This document shows, one piece after another, positions 34,964 through 43,416 of a stretch of 64,000 bases of DNA (within the stretch, counting starts at the first letter, position 1; every line of letters starts with the position of its first letter). The DNA lies in the NCBI RefSeq assembly GCF_006334915.2, contig NZ_VDMA02000013.1:186001-250000 (forward strand), in the 5' to 3' direction. Under the pieces are notes generated by a model. The model was not told the DNA's origin. It saw only the letters and a program-made list of their open reading frames with translations, and did not search any database. Made by a program: the position numbers and the translations under genes. This DNA is from Microbispora catharanthi. GTDB lineage: Bacteria; Actinomycetota; Actinomycetes; Streptosporangiales; Streptosporangiaceae.

Positions 34964-35566
34964 TCACTGTCGGTCGAGCTGTCCGCTGTTCGAATCGGCG
35001 CTCCAGGAGACCTGGCCGGACCGGATCTCGGCGAGGGTCGCGCGGACCCACTCCAGCTCGGCGGCCTTCATCGCCCGGTCGTACTCCACCTCCAGCAGCA
35101 GCACGCGCGGCAGGCCTGAGCCGGTGAGCGCCTCGATGTGCGCGTCGGCGGAGACGATGGCGCCCTCCAGCGTGGCGGCCCGGGTGCCCAGCGCCCGCTC
35201 CGCCTCGGGGACCGGAAGGCATCCCATCAGCGACACCGCGGCCACGAAGACCTTGGTGTCTCCGTCCGGCTGTTCCAGGAGACGGCGCAGCCGCGTGCCC
35301 AGCTCGGCCCGCCCCTCCTCGGTCACCTGGTAGACCGTACGCTCCGGCCGGCGGCCCTCCCTGCTGGTCTCCACGGGGGCGATGAGCTCCTCGCGGGCCA
35401 GCCGGTCGACCGCGTGGTAGAGGCTGCGCGGCAGGCCGCTGATGTAGTCCTTGTGCGTGTCGATGACGAACCGGTGCAGCTCGTAGGGGTGCGCGGGCCG
35501 TACGGACAGCAGGGCGAGCACCGTGAGCCCGACCAGGTCCCTGTCCGCCCGTCCCCGCGCCATCAC
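34964..35566 (-). CDS. PadR family transcriptional regulator
   Basis: 200 residues. Winged helix LTVLALLSVRPAHPYELHRFV, the typical SLYHAVDRLAREELI recognition helix, and wing GRRPERTVYQVTEEGRAEL; a C-terminal helical domain (VR-type, about 90-190) mediates dimerisation. GGGGAG precedes the ATG. Preceded by a good -10 TATAGT. Target unknown; the divergent or adjacent small genes are candidates. Confidence 0.9.
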   Translation of the reverse strand: MMARGRADRDLVGLTVLALLSVRPAHPYELHRFVIDTHKDYISGLPRSLYHAVDRLAREELIAPVETSREGRRPERTVYQVTEEGRAELGTRLRRLLEQPDGDTKVFVAAVSLMGCLPVPEAERALGTRAATLEGAIVSADAHIEALTGSGLPRVLLLEVEYDRAMKAAELEWVRATLAEIRSGQVSWSADSNSGQLDRQ

Positions 35567-35592
35567 TCCCCCATTGCCTTATTGCAACTCGC

Positions 35593-35610
35593 ACTATAGC
35601 GATGCGCATC
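35593..35610 (-). promoter_or_regulatory. promoter and small palindrome of the padR gene
   Basis: A minus-strand TATAGT (35598-35593) lies 27 bases before the ATG. GATGCGCATC (35601-35610), a perfect 10-bp palindrome, sits directly upstream of it and could be part of an autoregulatory site. The classic PadR ATGT-N8-ACAT form is not present. Confidence 0.45.
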
Positions 35611-35793
35611 TGAGGCGGGAAGCCCTTACACGGAGACCTGCGGGCGGCGCCGGGCGGCGAATGGAGGTGCCGACGAACGCCACGCCGGTGATCCTCGACA
35701 CCGTACGGAAGGAGCTGAGGCGGCAGACGGGACACAATGCGGACGAGAAGGACGGCACGATCTCCTCGTCTGAGCAGCGGAGGGCATGGGCGG

Positions 35794-35997
35794 ATGGACC
35801 TGTTGCAGATCAAGTTCTGGGAGGCGGACGACTACCGGCCGGGCACGAAGGGCCACGAACGCCGGTGCAGTTGGGGCGGGTCGTCGTGCGCGTCACCGGC
35901 CGAGTTCACTGTCACCGATCGCGCAGGCGCCCACAACGGCGCCTGCGCGGTTCACGTCGTCGACTACATCAGGGACCGTCTCCGGCACGGCCGCTGA
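35794..35997 (+). CDS. small hypothetical protein with three Cys
   Basis: 67 residues starting MDLLQIKFWEADDYRPG, preceded by GGAGGG nine bases upstream. It contains Cys in RRCSWGGSSCASP and GACAVHVV, plus two His, and could hold a metal or disulfide, but no family is recognised. The region 35567-35793 upstream has no other gene. Codon bias is moderate, so the call is tentative. Confidence 0.45.
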   Translation: MDLLQIKFWEADDYRPGTKGHERRCSWGGSSCASPAEFTVTDRAGAHNGACAVHVVDYIRDRLRHGR

Positions 35998-36015
35998 CCG
36001 CGCCGCGACCCCCGG

Positions 36016-36243
36016 TCACCCGGCGGCGGCGGGGTCGGCGGCGAACGCCGCGATCAGCTCGGCCTGGGCGGCCAAGGCGGCGGCGAGGGCCTCGGGGTCG
36101 TCGGCGTCGAGCGTCATCGCGCATCCCATGCGGATCGCGTCGAGGTCCACCGGCCCGCGCCTGGTCGCCCACCAGCGGCCGACATCCGACCGCCAGATGA
36201 TCCAGCCGGTATGGACCCGTGCGATGTCCTCCAACGTGGTCAT
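36016..36243 (-). CDS. small hypothetical protein divergent from HTH-TPR regulator
   Basis: 75 residues from ATG 36243, which has GGAG nine bases upstream (ATG 36252 is also possible). Reads MTTLEDIARVHTGWIIWRSD, then VGRWWATRRGPVDLDAIRMG and an acidic Ala-rich helix. Trp-rich core and short length are reminiscent of small proteins encoded beside HTH/DUF397 regulators in actinomycetes; no function known. Divergent from the regulator at 36425. Confidence 0.55.
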   Translation of the reverse strand: MTTLEDIARVHTGWIIWRSDVGRWWATRRGPVDLDAIRMGCAMTLDADDPEALAAALAAQAELIAAFAADPAAAG

Positions 36244-36367
36244 GTCACCCATCTCCAACGGCTGCTCGCGGAAGTGGGCCAAGCTAAGCGCTTTTGAAGC
36301 GGTTGGAGTATCAGCCAGGAGACGTCCAATCACAGCCAGTAGCCACGCGAACACGGAATCTCCCGTA

Positions 36368-36390
36368 GTGTCAGCGTGTCACGCTGACAC
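36368..36390. promoter_or_regulatory. perfect 11-bp inverted repeat before HTH-TPR regulator
   Basis: GTGTCAGCGTG (36368-36378) is followed after one T by its exact reverse complement (36380-36390). It overlaps a TAGTGT hexamer (36366-36371) and lies 34 bases before the ATG, so it is a likely autoregulatory operator shared with the divergent small gene. Confidence 0.8.
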
Positions 36391-36424
36391 AGCGTGCTTG
36401 CGGTCGTGCGAGGAGGGGTGCGAC

Positions 36425-37765
36425 ATGCCGGCCAACCACCGCCATCCGCCGAACCGCCGGCTCGCGTGGGAACGCCTGCAGCGCGGGTGGTCCTACGAGG
36501 AGCTGTGCGAGCGCATCCGTACGTCCATGCGGTCGTGCGACGAGAAGGACACCGGCCTGACGGCCAACACGGTGCGGCGGTGGGAGACCGGGGAGCGGTG
36601 GCCGGATCCGCGCTACCGCAAGCATCTCGTGACGATTTTCGACAAGCCCGCGAGCGAGCTGGGACTGCTCACCCCCGACGAGATGGCCATGCGGCCGGTC
36701 ACGGAGGTGGTGGACGAGATACGGAGGCTGCTGAGCATGATCGTCGCAGACGGCATCGACCGCTCCACGTTCCTGCGGGGGCTCCTCGGCGCGGGCGTGC
36801 TCGCCCCGCTCCTCGGCGAGGGCGGCGAGCGTCTTCCCGCGGCGGTGGAACGCGGGCGCGGGGTCGACGCCGAGTCGGCCGAGGCGTTCGCCCGGGTCGT
36901 CGACAAGCAGGGCGCCCTCTACTGGACCTCGCCGCCGGACGACATCTTCCAGGCGTCGGTCGCGCACACCCGGCTCGGCATGAGCCTGCTGCGGGCGGCG
37001 CCGGAGGGAGCGGTCAGGCAGACGCTGGCCGAGGCGGCCGCGCGCTCGGCCCTGCTGTCGGGCAGGGTCGCCTTCTTCGACCTGAACGACGGCCCAACCG
37101 CGGCGCGGCTGTACCGGATGGCCCTGTCGGCCACCCGGGAGTGCGGCGACCATCCGCTCGCCGCCGCCGTGCTCGCCCACGCGGCGTTCGTGCCGGGGTT
37201 CGAGGGCAACCGTACGGACGCCCTGGGCCTGCTGGACGCGGCGTTCGCGCACGCCTGGCACGGCGTCGGCCCGCTCACGAGGGCATGGCTGCACTGCGTG
37301 GCCTCGGAGATCTCGGCCCGCTGCGGCGAGCCGAAGGAGTGCATGCGCCACATCGACCGCGCCGACCACATGGTGGACGCGGGCGGCGACGACCCGCCCT
37401 GGCTGGACTTCTTCGAGCGGGCCAGGCTCGACGGCTTCGCCGGCTACAGCGCGCTGACGGCGGGCAACCACGAGGAGGCGGCCCGCCGGCTGCGCAAGGC
37501 GCTCGACGACCTGGGCCCGAACGGCGGCAAGCAGCGCTCGGTGCTGCTCGCCGACCTCGCCGCCGCCCACGCCTCCACCGACGGCGACCAGGCCGCCGAA
37601 CACCTCAGGCAGGCGGTCGACGCGCTGGAGGATCAGTGGTACGCGATCGGGCACGACCGCGTACGCGGCGTGCTGAAGGTCCTGCCGCCCGCGGGGCAGA
37701 CGCGGGCGCTGGACGAACGGCTGACCGACCTCGGCCGTTCGAGTCATCCCGAACTCATGATGTGA
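36425..37765 (+). CDS. XRE-type HTH regulator with TPR-like domain
   Basis: 446 residues from ATG 36425 (GAGGAGGGG upstream). The N-terminal HTH reads LAWERLQRGWSYEELCERIR and GLTANTVRRWETGERWPDPR, as in actinomycete XRE regulators. A hydrophobic segment (TFLRGLLGAGVLAPLLGEGG) follows near residue 115, then about 300 residues of helical repeats (for example AARLYRMALSATRECGDHPL and GNHEEAARRLRKALDDLG) resembling TPRs. Such proteins regulate secondary metabolism or development by peptide or ligand binding, but the target here is not visible beyond its own operator. Confidence 0.85.
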   Translation: MPANHRHPPNRRLAWERLQRGWSYEELCERIRTSMRSCDEKDTGLTANTVRRWETGERWPDPRYRKHLVTIFDKPASELGLLTPDEMAMRPVTEVVDEIRRLLSMIVADGIDRSTFLRGLLGAGVLAPLLGEGGERLPAAVERGRGVDAESAEAFARVVDKQGALYWTSPPDDIFQASVAHTRLGMSLLRAAPEGAVRQTLAEAAARSALLSGRVAFFDLNDGPTAARLYRMALSATRECGDHPLAAAVLAHAAFVPGFEGNRTDALGLLDAAFAHAWHGVGPLTRAWLHCVASEISARCGEPKECMRHIDRADHMVDAGGDDPPWLDFFERARLDGFAGYSALTAGNHEEAARRLRKALDDLGPNGGKQRSVLLADLAAAHASTDGDQAAEHLRQAVDALEDQWYAIGHDRVRGVLKVLPPAGQTRALDERLTDLGRSSHPELMM

Positions 37766-37823
37766 CGACGGCCCCGCCCGCCACCTCGCGCCACCGCGGA
37801 CTGCGAGATCTCTGAGGTAGCGC

Positions 37824-37844
37824 CTATACGACCGGTCGTATAGT
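37824..37844. promoter_or_regulatory. perfect 20-bp TetR operator overlapping -10
   Basis: CTATACGACCGGTCGTATAG (37824-37843) is a perfect palindrome. A TATAGT -10 (37839-37844) overlaps its right arm, and the ATG at 37851 is six bases further, so the repressor would occlude a leaderless promoter. A related sequence lies before the SDR at 39625. Confidence 0.85.
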
Positions 37845-37850
37845 GACCTT

Positions 37851-38465
37851 ATGGGACGGACCAGCGATGCCAGGGAGAAGATCCTCGGCGCCGCGCGAAC
37901 GCTCATCGAGCTGCGCGGTTACTCCGCCTTGGGCGTGGCGGAGATCTGCAAGGCGGCCGGCGTGCCCAAGGGCAGCTTCTACTACTTCTTCGAGACCAAG
38001 GAAGCCCTCGCTCTGGCGGTCATCGACGAGCACTGGGCCGACCAGGAGCGGGCCTGGAAGCAGATTCTGTCCAGCGAGGCGGAGCCGCTGCACCGTCTGC
38101 GCCGGCTGTTCGAAGCGGCCCAGGCCGCCCAGCGTGCCGGGCAGCGGGACTGCGGCACCGTCTCGGGCTGCCTGTTCGGAAACCTCTCGCTGGAGATGAG
38201 CAACCAGACCGAAGCCATCCGCGGGCGGCTGCAGGAGATCTTCGACGCGCAGGTCGAGATGATCGATGCGGTCATCGTCGAGGCCCTGGCGCGTGAGGAC
38301 GTCACCGTGGCCGACACCCGGGAAGCCGCACGGTCGGTGGTGGCCCAGTTGGAGGGGCACGTTCTGTTCGCCAAGCTCTACAACGACACGCGGCGGCTCG
38401 GCCCCCTGTGGGCCAACTGCCTGGCGCTGCTCGGTGCCCGCGCCGAGGCGGCCGCCGGGCTTTGA
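37851..38465 (+). CDS. TetR/AcrR family regulator
   Basis: 204 residues. HTH: LGVAEICKAAGVPKGSFYYFFETKEALALAV, typical of the NemR/AcuR-like group; a Cys-containing stretch (QRDCGTVSGCLFGNLSLEM, around 100-118) also fits this group, whose members sense electrophiles through Cys. Leaderless start with its own palindromic operator. A degenerate copy of the operator precedes the SDR operon at 39625, which it may control. The final helices (RLGPLWANCLALLG) close the dimer domain. Confidence 0.9.
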   Translation: MGRTSDAREKILGAARTLIELRGYSALGVAEICKAAGVPKGSFYYFFETKEALALAVIDEHWADQERAWKQILSSEAEPLHRLRRLFEAAQAAQRAGQRDCGTVSGCLFGNLSLEMSNQTEAIRGRLQEIFDAQVEMIDAVIVEALAREDVTVADTREAARSVVAQLEGHVLFAKLYNDTRRLGPLWANCLALLGARAEAAAGL

Positions 38466-38524
38466 CACCCGCCCGGATGGTCGGGCTGGTAGGCGCAGCC
38501 TCTCGCCGTCCTAGCATGGCGAGC

Positions 38525-39436
38525 GTGGAGTTGCGCCAGCTGCGGTACTTCGTCGCGGTCGCCGAGGAACTGAACTTCGGCAGCGCCGCCAGGCGCCTGC
38601 TGATCGCCGGCCCTTCCCTGTCCCAGCAGATCAAGGCGCTGGAGCGCGACCTGGGCGTGCGCCTGTTCGACCGGGACCGCCGCTCGGTGTCCCTCACCCC
38701 GGCCGGTTTCGCCCTGCTTTCCGACGCCCGGGCCCTGCTGGAACGCGCCGACGACCTCCGGCACCGGGCCCGCCGGCTGGCCGGATCCGAACCGGTCCGG
38801 CTCGGCTACGTCAACTGGCTGCCATCGGACCTGATCGCCCGCACCGCGGCGGTGGCGCAGGTCAATGTCGACGCCTGGGTCGCGCCCTCGCACACCCAGG
38901 CCGCCCGGGTCGCCGAAGGCGGCCTGGACCTCGCGATCTGCTGGCTGCGCACCGACGATCTGGAGCGACGCGGCCTGCACGCCCAGCTCATCGGCGCCGA
39001 CCGCCTCTACGCCGTGGCCACCGGCCGTGACACGACCGCGGTTCCCGCCCGGGAGACCGGCGTCCTCCTCGACGAGGACACCACCTCCTGGGCGTCCTGG
39101 AACGCTTACGCCGAGGAACTGGCCGGCCGGACCGGGGCCCGCGCGGTACGCATCTCCGACGGCGGCATCACCGGCCCGGCGTTCTTCGACCATGTGCGCC
39201 GCTGCCGCCGCCCGGTCGTCAACTCTCCCAAGGGCCAGGCCACCCCGCTGCCGCCGGACCTCGTCCGGCGGCAGGTCATCGCGCCGGAGATCTACTGGAC
39301 CTGGTCTCTGGTGTGGCGTCGCGGCGAAGTCCGCACCTCGGTGCTCGCCGTCGTCGAGGCTCTGCGCACCGACGACCGCTTCGGGATCCACGGCCCGGAC
39401 GCCTGGCTGCCCGAGGGCGACCCGCACCGTCGCTAG
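38525..39436 (+). CDS. LysR family transcriptional regulator
   Basis: 303 residues. HTH: LRQLRYFVAVAEELNFGSAA, then SLSQQIKALERDLGVRLFDR; the substrate-binding domain follows (VRLGYVNWLPSD onward), which is short on the usual LPxxHPLA segment. GTG 38525 is preferred: TAGCAT (38512-38517) ends seven bases earlier and there is no ribosome-binding site; ATG 38516 would lie inside that hexamer. It follows the TetR gene in the same direction and precedes the SDR operon, one of whose genes it may regulate. Confidence 0.88.
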   Translation: MELRQLRYFVAVAEELNFGSAARRLLIAGPSLSQQIKALERDLGVRLFDRDRRSVSLTPAGFALLSDARALLERADDLRHRARRLAGSEPVRLGYVNWLPSDLIARTAAVAQVNVDAWVAPSHTQAARVAEGGLDLAICWLRTDDLERRGLHAQLIGADRLYAVATGRDTTAVPARETGVLLDEDTTSWASWNAYAEELAGRTGARAVRISDGGITGPAFFDHVRRCRRPVVNSPKGQATPLPPDLVRRQVIAPEIYWTWSLVWRRGEVRTSVLAVVEALRTDDRFGIHGPDAWLPEGDPHRR

Positions 39437-39572
39437 CCCTCGCCCCCGGGCCTAGGTGCGCTGATCCGGGTGTAGGAGCCTGCGCCTATCAGTTGGAAGG
39501 ATTCCGGTTCTGGCTGAGGCGCCGTGAACCTTTGATTTCTCCTCTCCGGCGGCCTAAGTTCACAGGCAGAAA

Positions 39573-39604
39573 TAGACGACCGGTTGACTAGTAACCGATC
39601 GGTT
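39573..39604. promoter_or_regulatory. candidate operators before the SDR operon
   Basis: TAGACGACCGGTTGACTA (39573-39590) matches 14 of 18 positions of the TetR palindrome core at 37825-37842. Two bases downstream lies a perfect palindrome AACCGATCGGTT (39593-39604). Both lie just ahead of the ribosome-binding site of the SDR gene. Confidence 0.55.
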
Positions 39605-39624
39605 CCCTCTGGAGGAAAGCAATC

Positions 39625-40338
39625 ATGAGCATTCAGCAGCAGAAGGTCGCCCTCATCACCGGCGCGTCGCAGGGCATCGGCGCCGCACTGGTCGAGGCCT
39701 ACCGCAAGCTGGGCTACGCCGTCGTCGCCGTCTCGCGCACCATCGCGCCCTCCGACGACCCCGGCGTCCTCACCGTCCAGGGCGACGTCGCCGACCCCGC
39801 CACCGCCGAACGCGCAGTCGCGGCGGCCGTCGAGCGGTTCGGCCGGGTGGACTCCCTGGTCAACAACGCGGGCATCTTCGTCGCCAAGCCGTTCACCGAC
39901 TACACCCTCGACGATTACACCGCCGTGACCAAGGTGAACCTCGACGGCTTCTTCCACGTCACCCAGCTCGCCATCGCGCGCATGCTGACCCAGGGCGGCG
40001 GCCACGTCGTCACCATCACCACCAGCCTGGTGGACAACGCCGACTCCCGGGTCCCGTCCGTGCTGGCCTCGCTGACCAAGGGCGGCCTGCAGTCCGCGAC
40101 CAAGTCGCTCGCCATCGAGTACGCCACGCGGGGCATCCGCGTCAACGCCGTCTCGCCCGGCACCATCAAGACCCCCATGCACCCCGAGGAGACCCACGAG
40201 GCCCTCGCAGCGCTGCACCCGGTAGGCCGGATGGGCGAGCCGAGCGACATCGCGGACGCGGTCGTCTACCTGGAGAACGCACCCTTCGTCACCGGTGAGA
40301 TCCTCCACGTCGACGGCGGCATGAGCGCCGGCCACTGA
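39625..40338 (+). CDS. short-chain dehydrogenase/reductase (classical)
   Basis: 237 residues. TGASQGIGAALVEAY cofactor loop, LVNNAGIFVAKP, a catalytic Ser in TITTSLVDNADS and the C-terminal IRVNAVSPGTIKTPMHPEET and GEILHVDGGMSAGH. The usual catalytic Tyr-x-x-x-Lys is not found: the segment reads LASLTKGGLQSATKSL, with Leu where Tyr is expected and Lys kept one turn on. This may mark a binding rather than catalytic role, or altered chemistry. GGAGGA precedes the ATG. First gene of a cluster with NTF2-like, VOC and ADH genes. Confidence 0.88.
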   Translation: MSIQQQKVALITGASQGIGAALVEAYRKLGYAVVAVSRTIAPSDDPGVLTVQGDVADPATAERAVAAAVERFGRVDSLVNNAGIFVAKPFTDYTLDDYTAVTKVNLDGFFHVTQLAIARMLTQGGGHVVTITTSLVDNADSRVPSVLASLTKGGLQSATKSLAIEYATRGIRVNAVSPGTIKTPMHPEETHEALAALHPVGRMGEPSDIADAVVYLENAPFVTGEILHVDGGMSAGH

Positions 40339-40374
40339 TCCGCGAGCCCCGGTTCCACCGGCAGGAGGCGCCTG

Positions 40375-40743
40375 ATGACCAGCGACAAGGACAGGGAAAC
40401 GATCCTCAGGGACGTCCTCGACCGGTGGAAGGCCGGCGTCGACGCCCACGAACCGCAGCAGATCGCCGCCCTGTTCACTGAGGACGCGATCTTCCAAGGG
40501 CTGCGCCCCTACACCGTCGGGAGGCCGGGTGTAGCCGCCTACTACGACTCCCAGCCGCCCGGACTGACGGCCGCGTACCGCATCCTGGAGACCGCGGCCC
40601 CCGCCGACGACCTCGTCCTCGGATACCTGGCCGTCGACTTCTCCTTCACCGACCGCCCCACCCTCGACGTCTGTCTCAGCGTGCTGGTGAAGCGGACGGA
40701 GGAGGGCTGGCGCATCGGCCACTACCAGGTCTCCCGACTGTGA
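40375..40743 (+). CDS. NTF2-like/SgcJ-type protein
   Basis: 122 residues of the SgcJ/EcaC NTF2-like group: ILRDVLDRWKAGVDAHEPQQIAALFTEDAIFQ, GRPGVAAYYDSQPPGL and LKRTEEGWRIGHYQVSRL-type end strand (here VLVKRTEEGWRIGHYQVS). AGGAGG precedes the ATG. Located 36 bases after the SDR gene, probably the same transcript. Confidence 0.85.
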   Translation: MTSDKDRETILRDVLDRWKAGVDAHEPQQIAALFTEDAIFQGLRPYTVGRPGVAAYYDSQPPGLTAAYRILETAAPADDLVLGYLAVDFSFTDRPTLDVCLSVLVKRTEEGWRIGHYQVSRL

Positions 40744-40845
40744 GCCCCGCCGCTCGTCCGGGACGGCCTGGCCGACCCGGACGCCCGCCGCTCGGAGTCT
40801 CGTCGTTTCGGCATTTCCTCACAACCAGCGCAGGAGGCGCAGGGC

Positions 40846-41463
40846 ATGGACATGAAACTTGAGGTCGTCGTGGTGCCGGTCTCGGACGTCGACCGGGCCA
40901 AGGACTTCTACACGGCGCTGGGGTGGCGGCTGGACGCCGACATCGCCACCGGCGAGGGGTTCAGGGTGGTGCAGGTGACCCCGCCCGGCTCGCCGGCGTC
41001 GGTCATCTTCGGCACGTCGGTCACGTCCCAGACGCCGGGCTCGGCCCAGGGCCTGCATCTGATCGTCGACGACATCGAAGCCGCGCACGACGAGCTCAAG
41101 CGGCTCGGCGCCGACCCGAGCGAGGTGTTCCACGACGCCGGTGGCATCTTCCACCACGCGGGCACCGACGCCCGAGTGCCCGGCCCGGATCCACAGCGCC
41201 GCAGCTACGGCTCGTTCCTGTCGTTCGGCGACCCGGACGGCAACGGCTGGGTGGTGCAGGAGGTCACCACCCGGCTCCCGGGACGGCTGGACCCGCCGGT
41301 CGCCACGTTCGTCTCGGCCCCGGACCTCGCGGCCGCGCTGCGCCGTGCCGCGGTCGCGCACGGCGAGCACGAGGCGCGCATCGGTGCCGAGGACCCCGAC
41401 TGGCCGGACTGGTACGCCGGCCACATGGTGCGCGAACAGGCCGGAACGGACCTGCCGGCATGA
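40846..41463 (+). CDS. VOC family protein
   Basis: 205 residues. A VOC module (LEVVVVPVSDVDRAKDFYTALGW, later FLSFGDPDGNGWVVQEVTTR) occupies the first 150 residues. A C-terminal extension (FVSAPDLAAALRRAAVAHGEH, DPDWPDWYAGHMVREQAG) is an extra helical segment found in a subgroup of actinobacterial VOC proteins. GGAGG precedes the ATG. Overlaps the downstream ADH gene by 4 bases, so the two products are made together. Confidence 0.88.
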   Translation: MDMKLEVVVVPVSDVDRAKDFYTALGWRLDADIATGEGFRVVQVTPPGSPASVIFGTSVTSQTPGSAQGLHLIVDDIEAAHDELKRLGADPSEVFHDAGGIFHHAGTDARVPGPDPQRRSYGSFLSFGDPDGNGWVVQEVTTRLPGRLDPPVATFVSAPDLAAALRRAAVAHGEHEARIGAEDPDWPDWYAGHMVREQAGTDLPA

Positions 41464-42512
41464 GCGCCTCCACCTACCGTGCCGTCACCGTCACCGGCCG
41501 GCGGCAGTTCGACCTGGTCGAACGCGAGCGGCACGAGCCGTCACACGGGCACGTGCGGATCCGTGTCGAGGCCTGCGGCATCTGCCACACCGACGTGCTC
41601 GCCGTCGAAGGGCTGCGGCCCGACCCCTCGGCGCCGATCGTGCCCGGCCACGAGATCATCGGCGTGATCGAGGCCCTCGGCGAGGGCGTCGGCCCGGCGT
41701 GGCAGATCGGGGAGCGTGTCGGCGTCGGCTTCCTCGGCGGCCAGGACAACGCCTGCGAGCCGTGCCGGCGCGGAGACTTCGTCAACTGCTCCGATCAACC
41801 GCGTACGGGCACCGACGTCGACGGCGGCTACGCCGAGGTGACCTACGCACGGGCGACCGGCCTCGTTCGGATCCCGCCCGAGCTCGGCTCCCTGGCCGGT
41901 GCGCCCCTGCTGTGCGCGGGCCTGACCATGTACAAGGCGCTGCTGTCGGCGGCCCCGCGTCCCGGCGCGCTGGTTGCGGTGCAGGGACTCGGCGGCCTCG
42001 GCCACCTCGGCCTCCAGTACGCCCGGGCGCTGGGCCATCGGGTCGTCGCCATCGCGCGAGGCAGCGGGAAGGCTGCGCTGGCCGCCGAACTCGGTGCCGA
42101 CGACTACATCGACACCACGCGGACCGATCCCGGCGCCGCCCTGCAACGGCTGGGCGGAGCGGCCGTCATCGTCGCCACCGCGGCCTCGGGTGCGTCGATG
42201 TCGCCACTGGTGCCGGGGCTCGGCCGGCGTGGGCAACTGGTCGTCGTCGGGGCCGCTCCCGATCCGATCCAGGTGGCGACGAGCGACCTCATCTTCGGTG
42301 AGCGCGTCGTGCGCGGCAGCCTGACCGGCACGGCGATCGACAACGAGGACAACCTGCGGTTCGCGCTCGACCAAGGCATCCGCTCCCGCAACGAGGTGTT
42401 CCCGCTGAGCGAGGCGCCCAAGGCCTACCAGCGCATGATCTCCGGTGACGCCCGCTTCCGCGTCGTCCTCGACCCCAGCGCCGGCGACTCTAGACGCTCG
42501 TCGCCCGGCTGA
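41460..42512 (+). CDS. zinc-dependent alcohol dehydrogenase (AdhP-like)
   Basis: 350 residues. Catalytic zinc ligands in EACGICHTDVLAVEG and GHEIIGVIE; the structural zinc lobe has Cys in NACEPCRRGDFVNC (three or four Cys); Rossmann loop QGLGGLGHLGLQYA. The overall form matches AdhP/ADH1 enzymes that interconvert alcohols and aldehydes. Translationally coupled to the VOC gene; convergent overlap of 23 bases with the SDR at 42490. Confidence 0.92.
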   Translation: MSASTYRAVTVTGRRQFDLVERERHEPSHGHVRIRVEACGICHTDVLAVEGLRPDPSAPIVPGHEIIGVIEALGEGVGPAWQIGERVGVGFLGGQDNACEPCRRGDFVNCSDQPRTGTDVDGGYAEVTYARATGLVRIPPELGSLAGAPLLCAGLTMYKALLSAAPRPGALVAVQGLGGLGHLGLQYARALGHRVVAIARGSGKAALAAELGADDYIDTTRTDPGAALQRLGGAAVIVATAASGASMSPLVPGLGRRGQLVVVGAAPDPIQVATSDLIFGERVVRGSLTGTAIDNEDNLRFALDQGIRSRNEVFPLSEAPKAYQRMISGDARFRVVLDPSAGDSRRSSPG

Positions 42513-43317
42513 GCTTCTCCCAGTCGTCCAGGTCCGCGCGGAGCATCTCGTGGTGGGCGCGGATGGCGTCCACCGCGTCGTCGCCCAGGGCGAGCCGCAG
42601 CGGCGGCTCGTCGTGGTCGAGGACCTGGAGGATCGCCTGCGCGGCCTTGGCCGGGTCCCCCGGCTGGGCGCCGTCCATCTCGTCCACCGCGGTCCGGGTC
42701 GCGCCCGTGGACACCCGGTAGGCGTCGATGGGCTCCGAGCGGTGCATGCGGTGGCCGCCGAACTCGGTGCGGAACGCGCCCGGCTCCACGATCAGCACCC
42801 GTACGCCGAAGGGCGCGACCTCGGCGGCGAGCGCCTCCGACACTCCCTCCAGGGCGAACTTGGCGGCGCAGTAGGCGCCGAAGCCCGGCATGCTCAGCTG
42901 CCCGCCCATCGAGCTCATCTGCACGATCGTCCCGCTCCCCTGCCGGCGCAGACGCGGCAGGACGGCCTTGGTCACGGCCACCGCCCCGAAGAACATGACC
43001 TCCATCAGCGCGCGCAGGTCGGCCATGTCGAGCTCTTCGACGGCCCCCACCGACCCGTGGCCGGCGTTGTTCACCACCACGTCGATCCGGCCGAAGGCCG
43101 ACAGGGTCTCGGCCACCGCGACGTCGATCGACGCGGCGTCGGTGACGTCCAGCCGTGCGACGCGCACGCGGTCGCCGCCCGTTTCCGCCAGGTCCGCCAG
43201 CGTCTCGGGGCGTCGCGCCGTCGCCATCACCCGGTCACCGGCGGCCAGAGCGGCCTCGGCCAGCTCCCGGCCGAAGCCCGCAGAGCATCCGGTGATCAAC
43301 CACACCCGTCCGGTCAT
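42490..43317 (-). CDS. short-chain dehydrogenase/reductase
   Basis: 275 residues from ATG 43317 (GAGGAG upstream). TGCSAGFGRELAEAAL loop, VVNNAGHGSVGAVEEL, catalytic Ser in VQMSSMGGQLS and YCAAKFALEG (Y-x-x-x-K). The length and the PLRLALGDDAVDAIR segment match the common actinobacterial oxidoreductases of this type. It is divergent from the LysR gene at 43417, a usual regulator-target arrangement. Confidence 0.92.
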   Translation of the reverse strand: MTGRVWLITGCSAGFGRELAEAALAAGDRVMATARRPETLADLAETGGDRVRVARLDVTDAASIDVAVAETLSAFGRIDVVVNNAGHGSVGAVEELDMADLRALMEVMFFGAVAVTKAVLPRLRRQGSGTIVQMSSMGGQLSMPGFGAYCAAKFALEGVSEALAAEVAPFGVRVLIVEPGAFRTEFGGHRMHRSEPIDAYRVSTGATRTAVDEMDGAQPGDPAKAAQAILQVLDHDEPPLRLALGDDAVDAIRAHHEMLRADLDDWEKLSRATSV

Positions 43318-43416
43318 GGTCCCACTCCTCGTCCTCGTGATCAGTGCGACCACTCTCCCCGGAGCGAGCCCCGCGCGGCCAACACACGTTCCCTGCAGCG
43401 GTTACAGTCAGAGCCT

